Source of the DNA: Oscillospiraceae bacterium
Lineage (GTDB): Bacteria; Bacillota; Clostridia; Oscillospirales; Oscillospiraceae
DNA length: 64,000 nucleotides
Direction of reading: 5' to 3'
Assembly (NCBI GenBank): GCA_017501355.1
Contig: JAFVXA010000029.1
Span: 30,137-94,136 of the forward strand
The position numbers and the translations under genes were made by a program. Shown here in pieces: positions 52,155-60,945 of the stretch. The notes under the pieces are model-generated. The model ran no database searches and was not told the origin of the DNA. It saw only the letters and a list, made by a program, of their open reading frames with translations. Numbering within the stretch: position 1 is the first letter of the stretch; the number at the start of each line of letters is the position of its first letter.

Positions 52155-52821
52155 AGTAGCCCTTTCCCCATGCGGTTTTGATGTAGGTGGGATTACGGGA
52201 ATCATCCTTCAGCTTTTTGCGGATGTTCTTGATATGCACCATGATGGCATCGTTTCCCACGGCGTTGTCGTTCCAGATGCTCTGATAGATGTTCTCCAGA
52301 GAGAAGATCTTTTTTCGATTGGTCGCCAGCAGCTGCAGGATCTGAAACTCCGTATAGGTGAGGGGGATGGTCTCGCCGCCGCGACTTGCGCTCTGGCGTT
52401 CGGGATCGAGGAGCAGATCGGCGATGGCAAGGCTGTTTTTCTGCGGTGCTGCGGCAGTTCTGCGGAGAATTGCCCGCAGGCGCATGAGCAGCTCTGCGTT
52501 GGAGAAGGGCTTGACAATGTAATCATCCGCGCCCACAGAGAAGCCCATGACCTTGTCGGACTCTCCTGAATAGGCGGTGAGGAACACGATGGGGGCATCA
52601 AAGCGCTGACGGATCTGCTCTGCCGCCGCAATGCCGGAAAGCTCCGGCATATTGATGTCCAACAGATACAGGTCGATCTCCTCCGACGCAAGGGCGGCAG
52701 CCTGCGCACCGTTTTCGGCGGTGAGAACGGAATAGCCCTCGGCGGAGAGCAGGATCCGCACGATCTCGCGGATCTGCACATCATCATCTGCGATCAGGAT
52801 GAGCTTTTTCCCGTCTTTCAT
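52144..52821 (-). CDS. OmpR/PhoB-family response regulator
   Basis: 225 residues. Receiver with 'IADDDVQIREI', phospho-acceptor Asp in 'LYLLDINMPELSG' (near 53) and Lys in 'IVKPFSNAELL'; winged-helix output with 'LTYTEFQILQLLATN' and 'VHIKNIRKKLKDDSRNPTYIKTAWGKGYYVD'. Overlaps the kinase start by 11 bases, so the pair is co-expressed. GGAGGTATCTGAG precedes the ATG. Confidence 0.95.
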   Translation of the reverse strand: MKDGKKLILIADDDVQIREIVRILLSAEGYSVLTAENGAQAAALASEEIDLYLLDINMPELSGIAAAEQIRQRFDAPIVFLTAYSGESDKVMGFSVGADDYIVKPFSNAELLMRLRAILRRTAAAPQKNSLAIADLLLDPERQSASRGGETIPLTYTEFQILQLLATNRKKIFSLENIYQSIWNDNAVGNDAIMVHIKNIRKKLKDDSRNPTYIKTAWGKGYYVD

Positions 52822-52917
52822 CTCAGATACCTCCCTGCGTTTTTTCTCTCATTATAGCGAAAAAGAAAAGGGGGTTCAATAGCAATCGACGCTGCGCTGC
52901 CCCTGGCAAAGAGTGAA

Positions 52918-52954
52918 AAGATCGGCACCCATCATTTTTGATGGATGCCGATCC
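52918..52954 (-). terminator. tRNA-Leu terminator
   Basis: GATCGGCA arms plus an inner CCATC/GATGG pairing; on the minus strand it follows the tRNA 3' end by about 5 bases. Confidence 0.65.
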
Positions 52955-52958
52955 TGTC

Positions 52959-53041
52959 TGGTACGGGTAGTGGGGGTCGAACCCACACGGTTGCCCACAG
53001 GAACCTAAATCCTGCGCGTCTGCCAATTCCGCCATACCCGC
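52959..53041 (-). tRNA. tRNA-Leu (anticodon UAG)
   Basis: Minus strand GCGGGTATGGCGGAATTGGC start, class II shape. The anticodon stem CAGGA/TCCTG encloses loop TTTAGGT, so the anticodon is TAG, decoding CUA/CUN Leu. The variable arm is long, and the T-arm GTGGGTTCGACCCCCAC is canonical. Acceptor GCGGGTA pairs with TACCCGT (first pair is G-U). Discriminator A and an encoded CCA end follow. The 280-bp gap here otherwise shows nothing. Confidence 0.95.
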
Positions 53042-53101
53042 GTGTGAGCGGCAGGTTTTCCTGCCGCTGTTTTGAGATTTTACCATGTTATGCCGATTGG
53101 G

Positions 53102-54295
53102 TCAAGTCGTGTGCTGTCGCTTCCACACGCGGAAGGCGGAGGGATGCCTGGACACTTTCAGAATATAGGTCAGCAGGAACATGGGGCAGACTGCCAATGC
53201 CGCCGTGAACGCGAAACGATAGGAAAACAGGGTTACGAGGATGCCAGCCGCAAGGCTTCCCACGGCGTTGAACACATCCCACGCGCAGGAATAGGTGGAT
53301 GCTGCCGCGCCGCGGCGATGGGGCGGTACGATGCGGACAGACATGATCTGCATGCCGGTGACCATAAAGCCGTAGGAGACACCGAGGATGATGCCGCCGC
53401 AATAAACAGGCAGTGCGGTGGTGGAATAGGTGATGAGAAGACCGCCGATGGTCATCATAAAGAAGCTGCTGTAGACGAGGGGGGCTTCGCCCTTCCTCTC
53501 GCTGATCTCACCGATCACAAGGCGGGAGCAGAAGGTACCGCAGGCCTGAAATGCGAAGTACAGTCCCGCATCCGCGAAGTCACCCTGCAGGGAAAGGAAA
53601 CGAGCCATGTAAGTGCTGACGCAACCGCAGTAAATGGCCACAAACCCCTGCATGAGAGCGGCGGGCAGCGCCCGCTTTTCCAGCAGGAAGTCCATGAGCT
53701 GACCCTTTTCCAAACGGAAGTGCTCCTGATGCTCAATGGGGTGGAAGGCAAAATTTCGCAGCATCATGTACGCGGCAAGGGTGCAGAGGGAAATGGCGGC
53801 GAAAAAAACGAAATCGCCGTAGTTTCGCCAGAGATACAAGCCCAGCGCAGGACCAACCGCCGTGCCGATGGCATTGCTGAAACCGAACTGTCCCACGCCG
53901 GAACTGAAATGCTCCTTTGGGACGGCGTCATAGGCGTTGGTGGTCAGCGCGGTGGAGGCAGAGGATTCCAGCAGACCGTGGAGCGCGCGGATGACGATCA
54001 ACAGGAACACCGAGGGGGCAACGAAATAGCCCAGCGGCAGGATTGAGAGCAGCAGCAGCGAGAGCATAGTCAAGGTGCGGCGGCTTTTATGGTCCAGATG
54101 CCAGCCTGCCGCGGGACGCATGATCAGTGCGCAGATCGAGCAGCAGTAGGTGGCAATGCCGCCCTGCAGGTCCGTACCGCCCCGCCCGATGAGAAAGAGC
54201 AGAAAGACACTGTAGAGCATGTTGTAGGTCACCATGAGAAAGAGATTCGCAAGGAAAATGCGGCGAAAATCCGCCGTCCAGAGACGTTTTGACAT
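53102..54295 (-). CDS. Major facilitator superfamily transporter
   Basis: 397 residues, twelve helices. The loop between helices 2 and 3 reads 'RPAAGWHLDHKSRRTLTM', the MFS motif A. It resembles drug-efflux or sugar-export type MFS proteins; substrate unknown. AAAAGGAGG precedes the ATG. Confidence 0.88.
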   Translation of the reverse strand: MSKRLWTADFRRIFLANLFLMVTYNMLYSVFLLFLIGRGGTDLQGGIATYCCSICALIMRPAAGWHLDHKSRRTLTMLSLLLLSILPLGYFVAPSVFLLIVIRALHGLLESSASTALTTNAYDAVPKEHFSSGVGQFGFSNAIGTAVGPALGLYLWRNYGDFVFFAAISLCTLAAYMMLRNFAFHPIEHQEHFRLEKGQLMDFLLEKRALPAALMQGFVAIYCGCVSTYMARFLSLQGDFADAGLYFAFQACGTFCSRLVIGEISERKGEAPLVYSSFFMMTIGGLLITYSTTALPVYCGGIILGVSYGFMVTGMQIMSVRIVPPHRRGAAASTYSCAWDVFNAVGSLAAGILVTLFSYRFAFTAALAVCPMFLLTYILKVSRHPSAFRVWKRQHTT

Positions 54296-54331
54296 GAGCG
54301 AACCTCCTTTTCGTGGTGATCAGGAACGAAG

Positions 54332-55708
54332 TTATTCTGCCATGCGGGCGATGGCGCGGGCATAGATGCGGGCAGCATCCCGCAGCTCCGTGCGGGTGAT
54401 GTACTCATCTGCCTGATGTGCACGGGCGGGCTCGCCGTAAGGCTCGGGGCCGAAGGCGAGGAAGTTGGGCATGACCTTGGCATAGGTGCCGCCGCCAATG
54501 ATGAGGGGCTCGCAGTCCATGCCGGAGACCTCGCGGTAGCTTTCCATCAGCTTGCCGGCGAGAGGATGGTCTGCACCGAGATACAGGGGCTCCTGATACA
54601 TACCGGGAGCGAAGTCAAAGCCGTTCTTTTCAGCGGTATCCTTGAGGATGGCGAGATAACGGTCGCTGCGGTGGGTCAGGCAGAAGCGCATATCGCAGGT
54701 GAGGGTGAAGCCCTCCTCGGTGAAGCTGCAGACGGTGGGGGTGTGGGTGGTGCGGGAGAGCTCGTCCTGCGCTGCCACGCCGAAATCTGCACCGAAGCTG
54801 TCATCCTGCGTGAGGGCAGAGAGCTTTTCGATGGCAGCCTTTGCACCTGCGGGAGCAAAGTTCAGCTTGGCAAGATAGTGGAAAAGCTTGGCAAGGGCGT
54901 TTTCGCCGTCCTCGGGGGTGGAGGCATGGGCAGCCACGCCTGCGGCAAAGATGTGAGTCTCATTGCCCTCGTGCTTGACGGTGATGCCATCGGCGATGGG
55001 CAGCTCTGCGTCGAAGTCCAGCAGCACAGCCTCAGCCTTGGCGGGAACGACGTTTGCTGCCGCGCCTGCGGTGAGATGCACAAGGCGTGCGCCGCTCTCG
55101 GCGGCAGCCCACTTAGCGGAGAACTCATGGTGCATGATGCCCTTCTCGCCCACGATCAGGGGCCACTCCGCGTCGGGGGTGAAGCCGCAGCTGGGCGGGG
55201 TCATCTTTTCCATGTAATACTTCATGCACGCCATGCCCGTCTCCTCGTTGCAGCCGAAGATGAAACGCACGGTCTTGCGCAGGGGGACGCCTGCCTCTGC
55301 CAGTGCCTTTGCGCCGTAGAGGGCTGCCAGCATGGGACCCTTGTCGTCCATGGTGCCGCGACCGTAGATCTTGTCATCCACGATCTCGCAGTTGTAGGGG
55401 GGGTGGCTCCAGTCGGCGGGGTCGGCGGGGACAACGTCCAGATGACCCAGCACGCCCACCTGCTCCTCGGTCTCGCCCTTGAGATCGGCGTAGCCGCAGT
55501 AGCCTTCCATATCGCAGGTGGAAAGACCCAGCTCCTCGCAGATGGCAAGGGCTTCCTTGAGGGAGCGCTGCACCTCCAGACCGAAGGGGGCACCTTCCCC
55601 TGCGCTTTCACCTTCCACAGAGGGGATGTCGATCAAAGTTTTCAGATCCCGCTCCATGCGGGGCATATATTCGTCGATCAGAGCGTCAACTTTCGTAAAA
55701 TCAAACAT
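54332..55708 (-). CDS. pepV: PepV-like dipeptidase (M20, Sapep family)
   Basis: 458 residues. Metal-site motifs of M20: 'VLGHLDVVPADPADW' (His), 'YGRGTMDDKGPMLAALYG' (bridging Asp), 'FGCNEETGM' (catalytic Glu pair), 'PDAEWPLIVGEKG' and a C-terminal 'GGGTYAKVMPNFLAFGP' with a long lid insertion, typical of PepV/Sapep Mn- or Zn-dependent dipeptidases. It completes peptide breakdown in the cytosol. Start at 55708 follows AAGGAG. 36 bases before the MFS gene, possibly one transcript. Confidence 0.93.
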   Translation of the reverse strand: MFDFTKVDALIDEYMPRMERDLKTLIDIPSVEGESAGEGAPFGLEVQRSLKEALAICEELGLSTCDMEGYCGYADLKGETEEQVGVLGHLDVVPADPADWSHPPYNCEIVDDKIYGRGTMDDKGPMLAALYGAKALAEAGVPLRKTVRFIFGCNEETGMACMKYYMEKMTPPSCGFTPDAEWPLIVGEKGIMHHEFSAKWAAAESGARLVHLTAGAAANVVPAKAEAVLLDFDAELPIADGITVKHEGNETHIFAAGVAAHASTPEDGENALAKLFHYLAKLNFAPAGAKAAIEKLSALTQDDSFGADFGVAAQDELSRTTHTPTVCSFTEEGFTLTCDMRFCLTHRSDRYLAILKDTAEKNGFDFAPGMYQEPLYLGADHPLAGKLMESYREVSGMDCEPLIIGGGTYAKVMPNFLAFGPEPYGEPARAHQADEYITRTELRDAARIYARAIARMAE

Positions 55709-55784
55709 AGTAAACTCCTTCCGTTTCGGGCGAAAATCGCGCCCGAACCACAAAAACTCTATCTTTTATTAAAGCACAGTTCCC

Positions 55785-56669
55785 CTAAAAGGTCAATGCT
55801 GCTGCGACAGCGGCGCTGATGGCGCTTTGCAGGAGCTTGCCGCGAAAATACCATTTGCCGCTGAGTCCCGCCGCGGAGAAGAATGCCGCCGATTGGGCGT
55901 GAACGGAAAGCCCGCCCCAGGCGCTGAGCGCGGCGGCATAGACAAAGGCGCGGTGACTGCCGTCCAACGCGGCAGCGCCGCTGAACAGCTCAAACATGCC
56001 GAGCAGCGGTGTGCTGCCGAAGGCTGCTTTCATGGGCTGCAGCAGGACGGAGAACAGCAGCACAAAGCCCGAGACAGAGAGGAAGGAGGAAAAGCCGCTC
56101 TGCACCGCCGCAGTGAAGGCGGCGGCAAAGGAGACCGTCTGCGCCGTTGCTGGCGCAGCATCCCGTGAGAGGGTGCGCTTTGGACGAAGCAGTATCCCCG
56201 TACACAGGGCAGACAGCACGTGGATGAGCCACAGCCGCACCCCAACTGCTGCGCTGCCAAAGCACTCTCCGCCGAGGAAGGAGAGAAAGAAGGCGCAGCC
56301 GCAGTTGTTGCAGAAGGCGAGAAGGTGCTCCGCCTCCTCCTTGCCGCAGAGACCGTCCTCATACAGACGACTCACCGCCCGTGCGCCCGATGGATAGCCT
56401 GCGATCAGTCCCAGTGCGAGGGCGCTTGCGCCATTTCCGCCGAGGTGAAACAAGGCGTTCATCACGGGGAACAGCAGCCGCCCGAGACTTTCCGCAAAGC
56501 CGAGGGAGAGGAGCAGAGAGCTCAGCACAAAAAAGGGGAACAGGGACGGCAATACCGAATATAGACAAAGCTGCAAGCCCACTTCCGCGCCGCTGCGCAC
56601 CAGATCGCTGCCCCAAAGCAGAGCTGCCGCCACGGTGAGCAGCCCCGCAAAAGTCATGCGGCGAAGCAT
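55785..56669 (-). CDS. ylbJ: YlbJ-like sporulation membrane protein
   Basis: 294 residues, about eight helices with the nucleoside-recognition/Gate domain. 'GYPSGARAVSRLYEDG' then 'FCNNCGCAFFLSFLGG' is the YlbJ signature. YlbJ is a sigma-E protein needed for spore cortex formation. The frame stays open upstream but ATG 56669 gives the family-typical N-terminus; AAAGGTGG lies upstream. Divergent from yqfC. Confidence 0.85.
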   Translation of the reverse strand: MLRRMTFAGLLTVAAALLWGSDLVRSGAEVGLQLCLYSVLPSLFPFFVLSSLLLSLGFAESLGRLLFPVMNALFHLGGNGASALALGLIAGYPSGARAVSRLYEDGLCGKEEAEHLLAFCNNCGCAFFLSFLGGECFGSAAVGVRLWLIHVLSALCTGILLRPKRTLSRDAAPATAQTVSFAAAFTAAVQSGFSSFLSVSGFVLLFSVLLQPMKAAFGSTPLLGMFELFSGAAALDGSHRAFVYAAALSAWGGLSVHAQSAAFFSAAGLSGKWYFRGKLLQSAISAAVAAALTF

Positions 56670-56693
56670 CAGATAACACCACCTTTCCCCGCA

Positions 56694-56719
56694 ACCGTAT
56701 GCAGCGGCGAAGGAAAATA
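56694..56719 (-). promoter_or_regulatory. Possible sigma-E promoter of ylbJ
   Basis: Minus strand TATTTT, 12 bases, CATACGGT, matching the sigma-E -10 at 6 of 8 positions. Weak -35. Confidence 0.28.
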
Positions 56720-56771
56720 GGAACGCAAGTTTTTCCCTTCTGCTGCATAGGGTGATGGGAGGAAAGGGGGC

Positions 56772-57047
56772 GTGGGCATGAAAGGAAAACAGGTGCTGCG
56801 CCGCTGCGCGGAGGCGCTGGATTTGCCCACCGATCTGGTGGCGGGCGAGATGAAGATCGAGCTGACGGAGGGAGAACTCTATCTCACGCGGCATCGGGGA
56901 CTGATGAGCTACAGCGAGACGCTGATCGACGTGAACGCGGGAGAGCTGATCGTGCGGGTGAAGGGCGAGGGCTTGCAGCTCCTTGCCATGAGCGAGGAGG
57001 AGCTGCGCATCGGCGGCGAAATGCACGCAGTGGAGCTGCTGCGGTGA
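56772..57047 (+). CDS. yqfC: Sporulation protein YqfC
   Basis: 91 residues, beta-rich. 'LDLPTDLVAGEMKIELTEGELYLTRHRGLMSYSETLIDV' covers the conserved YqfC core. In Bacillus it is a sigma-E gene of unknown detailed role, always before yqfD. GTG 56772 lies eight bases from GGGAGGA; ATG 56778 is an alternative. 13 bases before yqfD. Confidence 0.85.
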   Translation: MGMKGKQVLRRCAEALDLPTDLVAGEMKIELTEGELYLTRHRGLMSYSETLIDVNAGELIVRVKGEGLQLLAMSEEELRIGGEMHAVELLR

Positions 57048-57060
57048 AGGGGGGAAGGCT

Positions 57061-58275
57061 ATGCTGCTGAATCGTTGGCTGCACTTTGCAGAGGGAACGG
57101 TGCGGGTGCGGGTGGAGGCGGTGTTCCCCGAGCGGGTGATGAATCTTATGAGCAGTCATGCGCTGCGCTTCTGGGATGTCCACTGGGAATCGGAGCTGGA
57201 ATTTGTCTGCACCATGTCCCGCCGCGACTTCAAATGTCTGCGTACCCTGACGCAGCATCATGCCTGCCGCATTGCTGCGGAGCGGCGGCGGGGGATGCCC
57301 TATCTGGCGGTGCGGGCAAAGCGCCGCCTTGCGCTGGCGCTGACGCTGCTGTGTTCTGCCCTGCTGCTGTTTTTCGGGTCTTTCTGCGTGTGGGACTTCG
57401 AGGTAGAGGGGGAGGCGGAGGTGAGTGAGGAGCAGATCCTCCGCGTGCTGGCAGCTCACGGGGTGAAGATCGGCGTGCTTTCGGAGAAAATCGACTCGGA
57501 AAAGCTCCGCAACGAGGTGCTGCTGGAGCTGCCTGAGCTCAGCTGGATCGCCGTAAATGTGAAGGGTTTCAAAGCCTATGTACAGGTGCGTCCCCGCATC
57601 CATGCCCCCGAAGTGGTGAAAGAAGGGGAGACGGTGAACATCATCGCACGGCGGGATGCGGTGGTGGAGAAGGTGCAGCCCCTCTGGGGGGAAGCGGTGG
57701 TGCTGGGCGGCATGACGGTGAAGGAGGGGGATCTGCTCATCAGCGGCGTGTCCCATCGAGGCGGGCAGGAGGTGCAGCTTCTCTCCGCTGTGGGGCGTGT
57801 GGAGGGGCGGACGTGGTATACTCTTACAACGGAAATGCCCCTGACGAGGGAGGAAAAATGTCCCACGGGGGAGAAAAAGACTGCTCTTTCACTGGTCATT
57901 GGCAGCCGCAGGATAAAAATTTTCGGGAACAGTAGATATAGCGGAATGAAATATGATAAAATAAGCGACAGAACCAGATGGGATTTTTTTGGTTTGCTGC
58001 CCCTGCCCATCACCACCGTGCGGGAAACGTTCACGTTTTATGAAACGGAGACCGTCAGCGCAACGCCTGCACAGCAGCAGGAAACAGCTGCCGCCATGTT
58101 GGAGGAATACCTTTCGCAGTGTCTCGCGGCGGGCGAGGGTAAGGTGCTGGCAAAGCTTGTCACAGCGGAGCAGCGGCAGGGACGATTGCAGGTGACCCTG
58201 CGGGCGGAATGCCGCGAGCAGATTGCGCAGGCCGTGAAAGTGCCCGCGGAGGAAGGATCCCACAGCGAAACTTGA
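57061..58275 (+). CDS. yqfD: Sporulation protein YqfD
   Basis: 404 residues. N-terminal domain, one membrane helix near 95-115, then a beta-rich extracytoplasmic domain ('VWDFEVEGEAEVSEEQILRVL', 'AYVQVRPRIHAPEVV'), with C-terminal 'TVRETFTFYETETVSATPAQQQETAA'. This is the layout of YqfD (spore-stage IV related), transcribed by sigma-E in Bacillus. The yqfC-yqfD-phoH order is conserved in spore formers. The phoH start lies 11 bases past its stop. Confidence 0.88.
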   Translation: MLLNRWLHFAEGTVRVRVEAVFPERVMNLMSSHALRFWDVHWESELEFVCTMSRRDFKCLRTLTQHHACRIAAERRRGMPYLAVRAKRRLALALTLLCSALLLFFGSFCVWDFEVEGEAEVSEEQILRVLAAHGVKIGVLSEKIDSEKLRNEVLLELPELSWIAVNVKGFKAYVQVRPRIHAPEVVKEGETVNIIARRDAVVEKVQPLWGEAVVLGGMTVKEGDLLISGVSHRGGQEVQLLSAVGRVEGRTWYTLTTEMPLTREEKCPTGEKKTALSLVIGSRRIKIFGNSRYSGMKYDKISDRTRWDFFGLLPLPITTVRETFTFYETETVSATPAQQQETAAAMLEEYLSQCLAAGEGKVLAKLVTAEQRQGRLQVTLRAECREQIAQAVKVPAEEGSHSET

Positions 58276-58286
58276 GGAGGATGCAG

Positions 58287-59258
58287 ATGGAACAGCGCAT
58301 CGAAATCGAACGTATGGAAGAAGCCATCAACATTTTTGGCTCTTTTGATGAGAATATCCGACTTTTGGAGCAGGAACTCCATGTGCAGGTGACAAGCCGT
58401 GAGGGCGAGCTGGTCATCCGCGGCGATGTGGAGGAGACCATGCAGGCGGAGCGTGCCATCCGTGCGCTGCTGACCCTCTCTGCCAAGGGTGAGAGCATCA
58501 GCGAGCAGCACGTGCGCTATGTGCTGGGGCTTGTCCACAGCGGACAGGAGGGGCGCATCAGCGAGCTGACCAGAGATGTGATCTGCATTTCTGCCAAGGG
58601 TCGTCCCATCAAGCCCAAGACCATCGGTCAGAAGCAGTATGTGGACTCCATCCTGCATAACACCGTGACCATCGGCGTGGGTCCTGCGGGTACGGGTAAA
58701 ACCTACCTCGCCGTGGCGGCAGCGGTGGCAGCCTTCCGCGAAAAGCAGATCAACCGCATCATCCTCACCCGCCCCGCCGTGGAAGCGGGCGAGCGTCTCG
58801 GCTTCCTGCCGGGCGATCTGCAGAGCAAGGTAGACCCCTACCTGCGTCCGCTGTACGATGCACTGTTTGATATGCTGGGCGCGGAGACCTATGCGAAGTA
58901 TCTTGAGCGGGGCAACATTGAGGTGGCACCCCTTGCCTATATGCGCGGTCGTACCCTCGATGACAGCTTCATCATTCTCGATGAAGCCCAGAACACCTCC
59001 CGCGAGCAGATGAAGATGTTCCTCACCCGTATGGGCTTTGGCTCGAAGGTGGTCATCACGGGCGACGTGACCCAGATCGACCTCCCCGGCGACAAGGTCA
59101 GCGGCTTGAAGGAAGCGCTGAAGGTGCTGCAGAATGTGGAAGGTGTCGGCATCAGCAAGCTGGATGAAAACGACGTGGTGCGTCATGTGATGGTGCAGCG
59201 CATCATCAAGGCGTATGAAGAATACGAAAACGAAAAGAACGGAAAGGGGAGAAAGTGA
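58287..59258 (+). CDS. phoH: PhoH-family ATPase
   Basis: 323 residues. An N-terminal KH-like region (about 1-110), then the RecA-like PhoH domain with Walker A 'GVGPAGTGKTYLA' near 131-143, 'RPAVEAGERLGFLPGDLQ' and Walker B 'FIILDEAQNTS'. An RNA-associated ATPase linked to ribosome maturation with YbeY. ATG 58287 is six bases after GAGGAGG. It overlaps the ybeY start by one base. Confidence 0.95.
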   Translation: MEQRIEIERMEEAINIFGSFDENIRLLEQELHVQVTSREGELVIRGDVEETMQAERAIRALLTLSAKGESISEQHVRYVLGLVHSGQEGRISELTRDVICISAKGRPIKPKTIGQKQYVDSILHNTVTIGVGPAGTGKTYLAVAAAVAAFREKQINRIILTRPAVEAGERLGFLPGDLQSKVDPYLRPLYDALFDMLGAETYAKYLERGNIEVAPLAYMRGRTLDDSFIILDEAQNTSREQMKMFLTRMGFGSKVVITGDVTQIDLPGDKVSGLKEALKVLQNVEGVGISKLDENDVVRHVMVQRIIKAYEEYENEKNGKGRK

Positions 59259-59761
59259 TGGCAAAGCGGCATGATATCCCCGTGACGGCAGATGTGGAGG
59301 GGGTGCTGAACGACCGAAACAAAGCCCTCATCCGCAAGGCGATCCGCACGGTGCTGAGCATGGAGGGCGTGACTGCCCCCTGCGAGGTGAATGTGTGTCT
59401 GACCGACGACGCGGGCATCCATGAGGTGAATCTCGAGATGCGGAATGTGGATCGTCCCACCGATGTTTTGAGCTTTCCCATGTTTGATCTTGTGCCCGGC
59501 GAAGCCCCCACTGAGGAGGACGAGGAACACTTCGACCCCGCCACGGGTCGTCTGCCTCTGGGCGACATGGTGATCTCCATGGAGCGGGTGGCGGCGCAGG
59601 CAGAGGAGTTTGGACATTCCAAGCGCCGTGAGCTTTCGTATCTCGTGGTCCACTCCGTGCTCCATCTCCTTGGCTACGATCATCTCGACGAGGGCGAAGA
59701 AAAGGCGCGGATGCGCGCACGGGAAGAAGCGGTCATGGCAGAACTCGGCATTTCCCGATAG
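59258..59761 (+). CDS. ybeY: Endoribonuclease YbeY
   Basis: 167 residues. Metal motif H-x3-H-x4-G-x-D-H: 'HSVLHLLGYDH' at about 132-142. The upstream 'NVDRPTDVLSFPM' is also conserved. It is a zinc-dependent RNase in 16S rRNA 3' end maturation. An inserted acidic stretch 'PTEEDEEHFDPATG' is normal for Firmicutes. Overlaps phoH by one base (TGATG). The usual yqfF, dgkA and cdd neighbours are missing. Confidence 0.95.
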   Translation: MAKRHDIPVTADVEGVLNDRNKALIRKAIRTVLSMEGVTAPCEVNVCLTDDAGIHEVNLEMRNVDRPTDVLSFPMFDLVPGEAPTEEDEEHFDPATGRLPLGDMVISMERVAAQAEEFGHSKRRELSYLVVHSVLHLLGYDHLDEGEEKARMRAREEAVMAELGISR

Positions 59762-59772
59762 AAAGACACCAG

Positions 59773-59803
59773 ACAGAGGGCGTTTTGCCCTCTGTTTTTT
59801 GGT
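59773..59803 (+). terminator. phoH-ybeY terminator
   Basis: ACAGAGGGC arms, short loop and TTTTTT tail, 12 bases past the ybeY stop. Confidence 0.85.
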
Positions 59804-59830
59804 TTTTCTTAGATTATTTGAGAAAAATGT

Positions 59831-59858
59831 TTGTATTTTTGAAAAAGTGTGGTAAAAT
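59831..59858 (+). promoter_or_regulatory. Probable promoter of era
   Basis: TTGTAT, 16 bases, TAAAAT, 86 bases before the era start; it follows the ybeY terminator, so era has its own transcript. Confidence 0.45.
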
Positions 59859-59944
59859 ACATTGGCTTTGTTCGGGAGAAAGCTCAATACCGAACAGGCG
59901 GCGGAAATTTCCGCATATCAAAGAAAGTTGAGGATCATTTTATT

Positions 59945-60838
59945 ATGGCAACGAAAAATGCAATGATTACCGTCTGCGGTCGTCCTAACGTGGGCAAGTC
60001 CAGTCTCACCAACGCCCTTGTGGGCGAGAAGATCGCCATCGTCAGCAGCAAGCCCCAGACCACCCGTAACCGCATCTGCGGCGTGGTGAACCGCGGCGAC
60101 ACCCAGTTTGTGCTGCTGGATACGCCGGGTCTGCACAAGGCACGCAACCGCCTGGGCGACTACATGGTGAAGGTGGTGCAGGAGAGCGTCGCAGACGTGG
60201 ATGCAGTTATGCTGCTGGTGGAGCCCATTGCCAACATTGGCGCACCCGAGCAGGCACTCATCGACCGCATCAGCAAGGAAAAGATCCCTGCCATCCTTGT
60301 CATCAACAAGATTGACACTGTGGCAAATAAGGAGGATCTGCTGGCAGTGATCGCGGCTTACAGCGCTGCTTACGAGTTTGATGCCATCGTTCCCATCTCT
60401 GCCATGAACCATGACGGTCTGGAGGAGCTGATGAACGTGCTGGAGAAGTATGCACAGGTCGGTCCCCAGCTCTTCCCCGACGGGCAGACCACCGATCAGC
60501 CTGAGCGGCAGGTGGTGGCTGAGATCCTGCGCGAGAAGCTGCTGCGCAACCTCGACAAGGAAGTGCCCCACGGCACTGCCATCGAAGTCACCCGCTTCAT
60601 CGAGCGCGATGACGGCGTGATCGAAATGGATGCCACCATCTTCTGCGAGAAGAGCAGCCACAAGGGCATCATCATCGGCAAGGGCGGCGAAATGCTCAAG
60701 CGCATCAGCACCCATGCAAGAGAGGATATCGAGCGCTTCATGGGCACCAAGGTGTTCCTGCAGACCTGGGTGAAGGTGAAGGAAAACTGGCGAGACAATC
60801 TCAACTACGTCCGCAACTTCGGCTACAACGAAAAGTAA
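59945..60838 (+). CDS. era: GTPase Era
   Basis: 297 residues. GTPase motifs G1 'GRPNVGKSS' (12-20), G3 'LLDTPGLH', G4 'VINKIDT'; KH domain with 'GIIIGKGGEMLKRIS' near 240. Binds the 16S rRNA 3' end and monitors small-subunit assembly. ATG 59945 gives the standard N-terminus; the ribosome site (GAGGA) is at slightly long distance. Its stop codon lies in a 12-bp tandem repeat. Confidence 0.97.
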   Translation: MATKNAMITVCGRPNVGKSSLTNALVGEKIAIVSSKPQTTRNRICGVVNRGDTQFVLLDTPGLHKARNRLGDYMVKVVQESVADVDAVMLLVEPIANIGAPEQALIDRISKEKIPAILVINKIDTVANKEDLLAVIAAYSAAYEFDAIVPISAMNHDGLEELMNVLEKYAQVGPQLFPDGQTTDQPERQVVAEILREKLLRNLDKEVPHGTAIEVTRFIERDDGVIEMDATIFCEKSSHKGIIIGKGGEMLKRISTHAREDIERFMGTKVFLQTWVKVKENWRDNLNYVRNFGYNEK

Positions 60839-60860
60839 AACGAAAAGTAAAACGAAAAAG
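60828..60860. repeat. 12-bp tandem duplication across the era stop
   Basis: Unit acgaaaagtaaa repeats 2.75 times. The era TAA (60836-60838) lies in unit 1. The last partial unit supplies the A-tract of the terminator. Confidence 0.9.
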
Positions 60861-60885
60861 ACCGCCTGTGGGCGGTCTTTTTGCT
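60854..60885 (+). terminator. era terminator
   Basis: AAAAAGACCGCC, TGT loop, GGGCGGTCTTTTT. Confidence 0.88.
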
Positions 60886-60913
60886 TGTCTCGGGCGTGAC
60901 TTGCGGGTATAAT
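60885..60913 (+). promoter_or_regulatory. Promoter of the small membrane protein
   Basis: TTGTCT, 17 bases, TATAAT; the -35 overlaps the end of the era terminator. Confidence 0.45.
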
Positions 60914-60945
60914 CGAAGTAGTATGCGAAGCAGGAGGAATATGGA

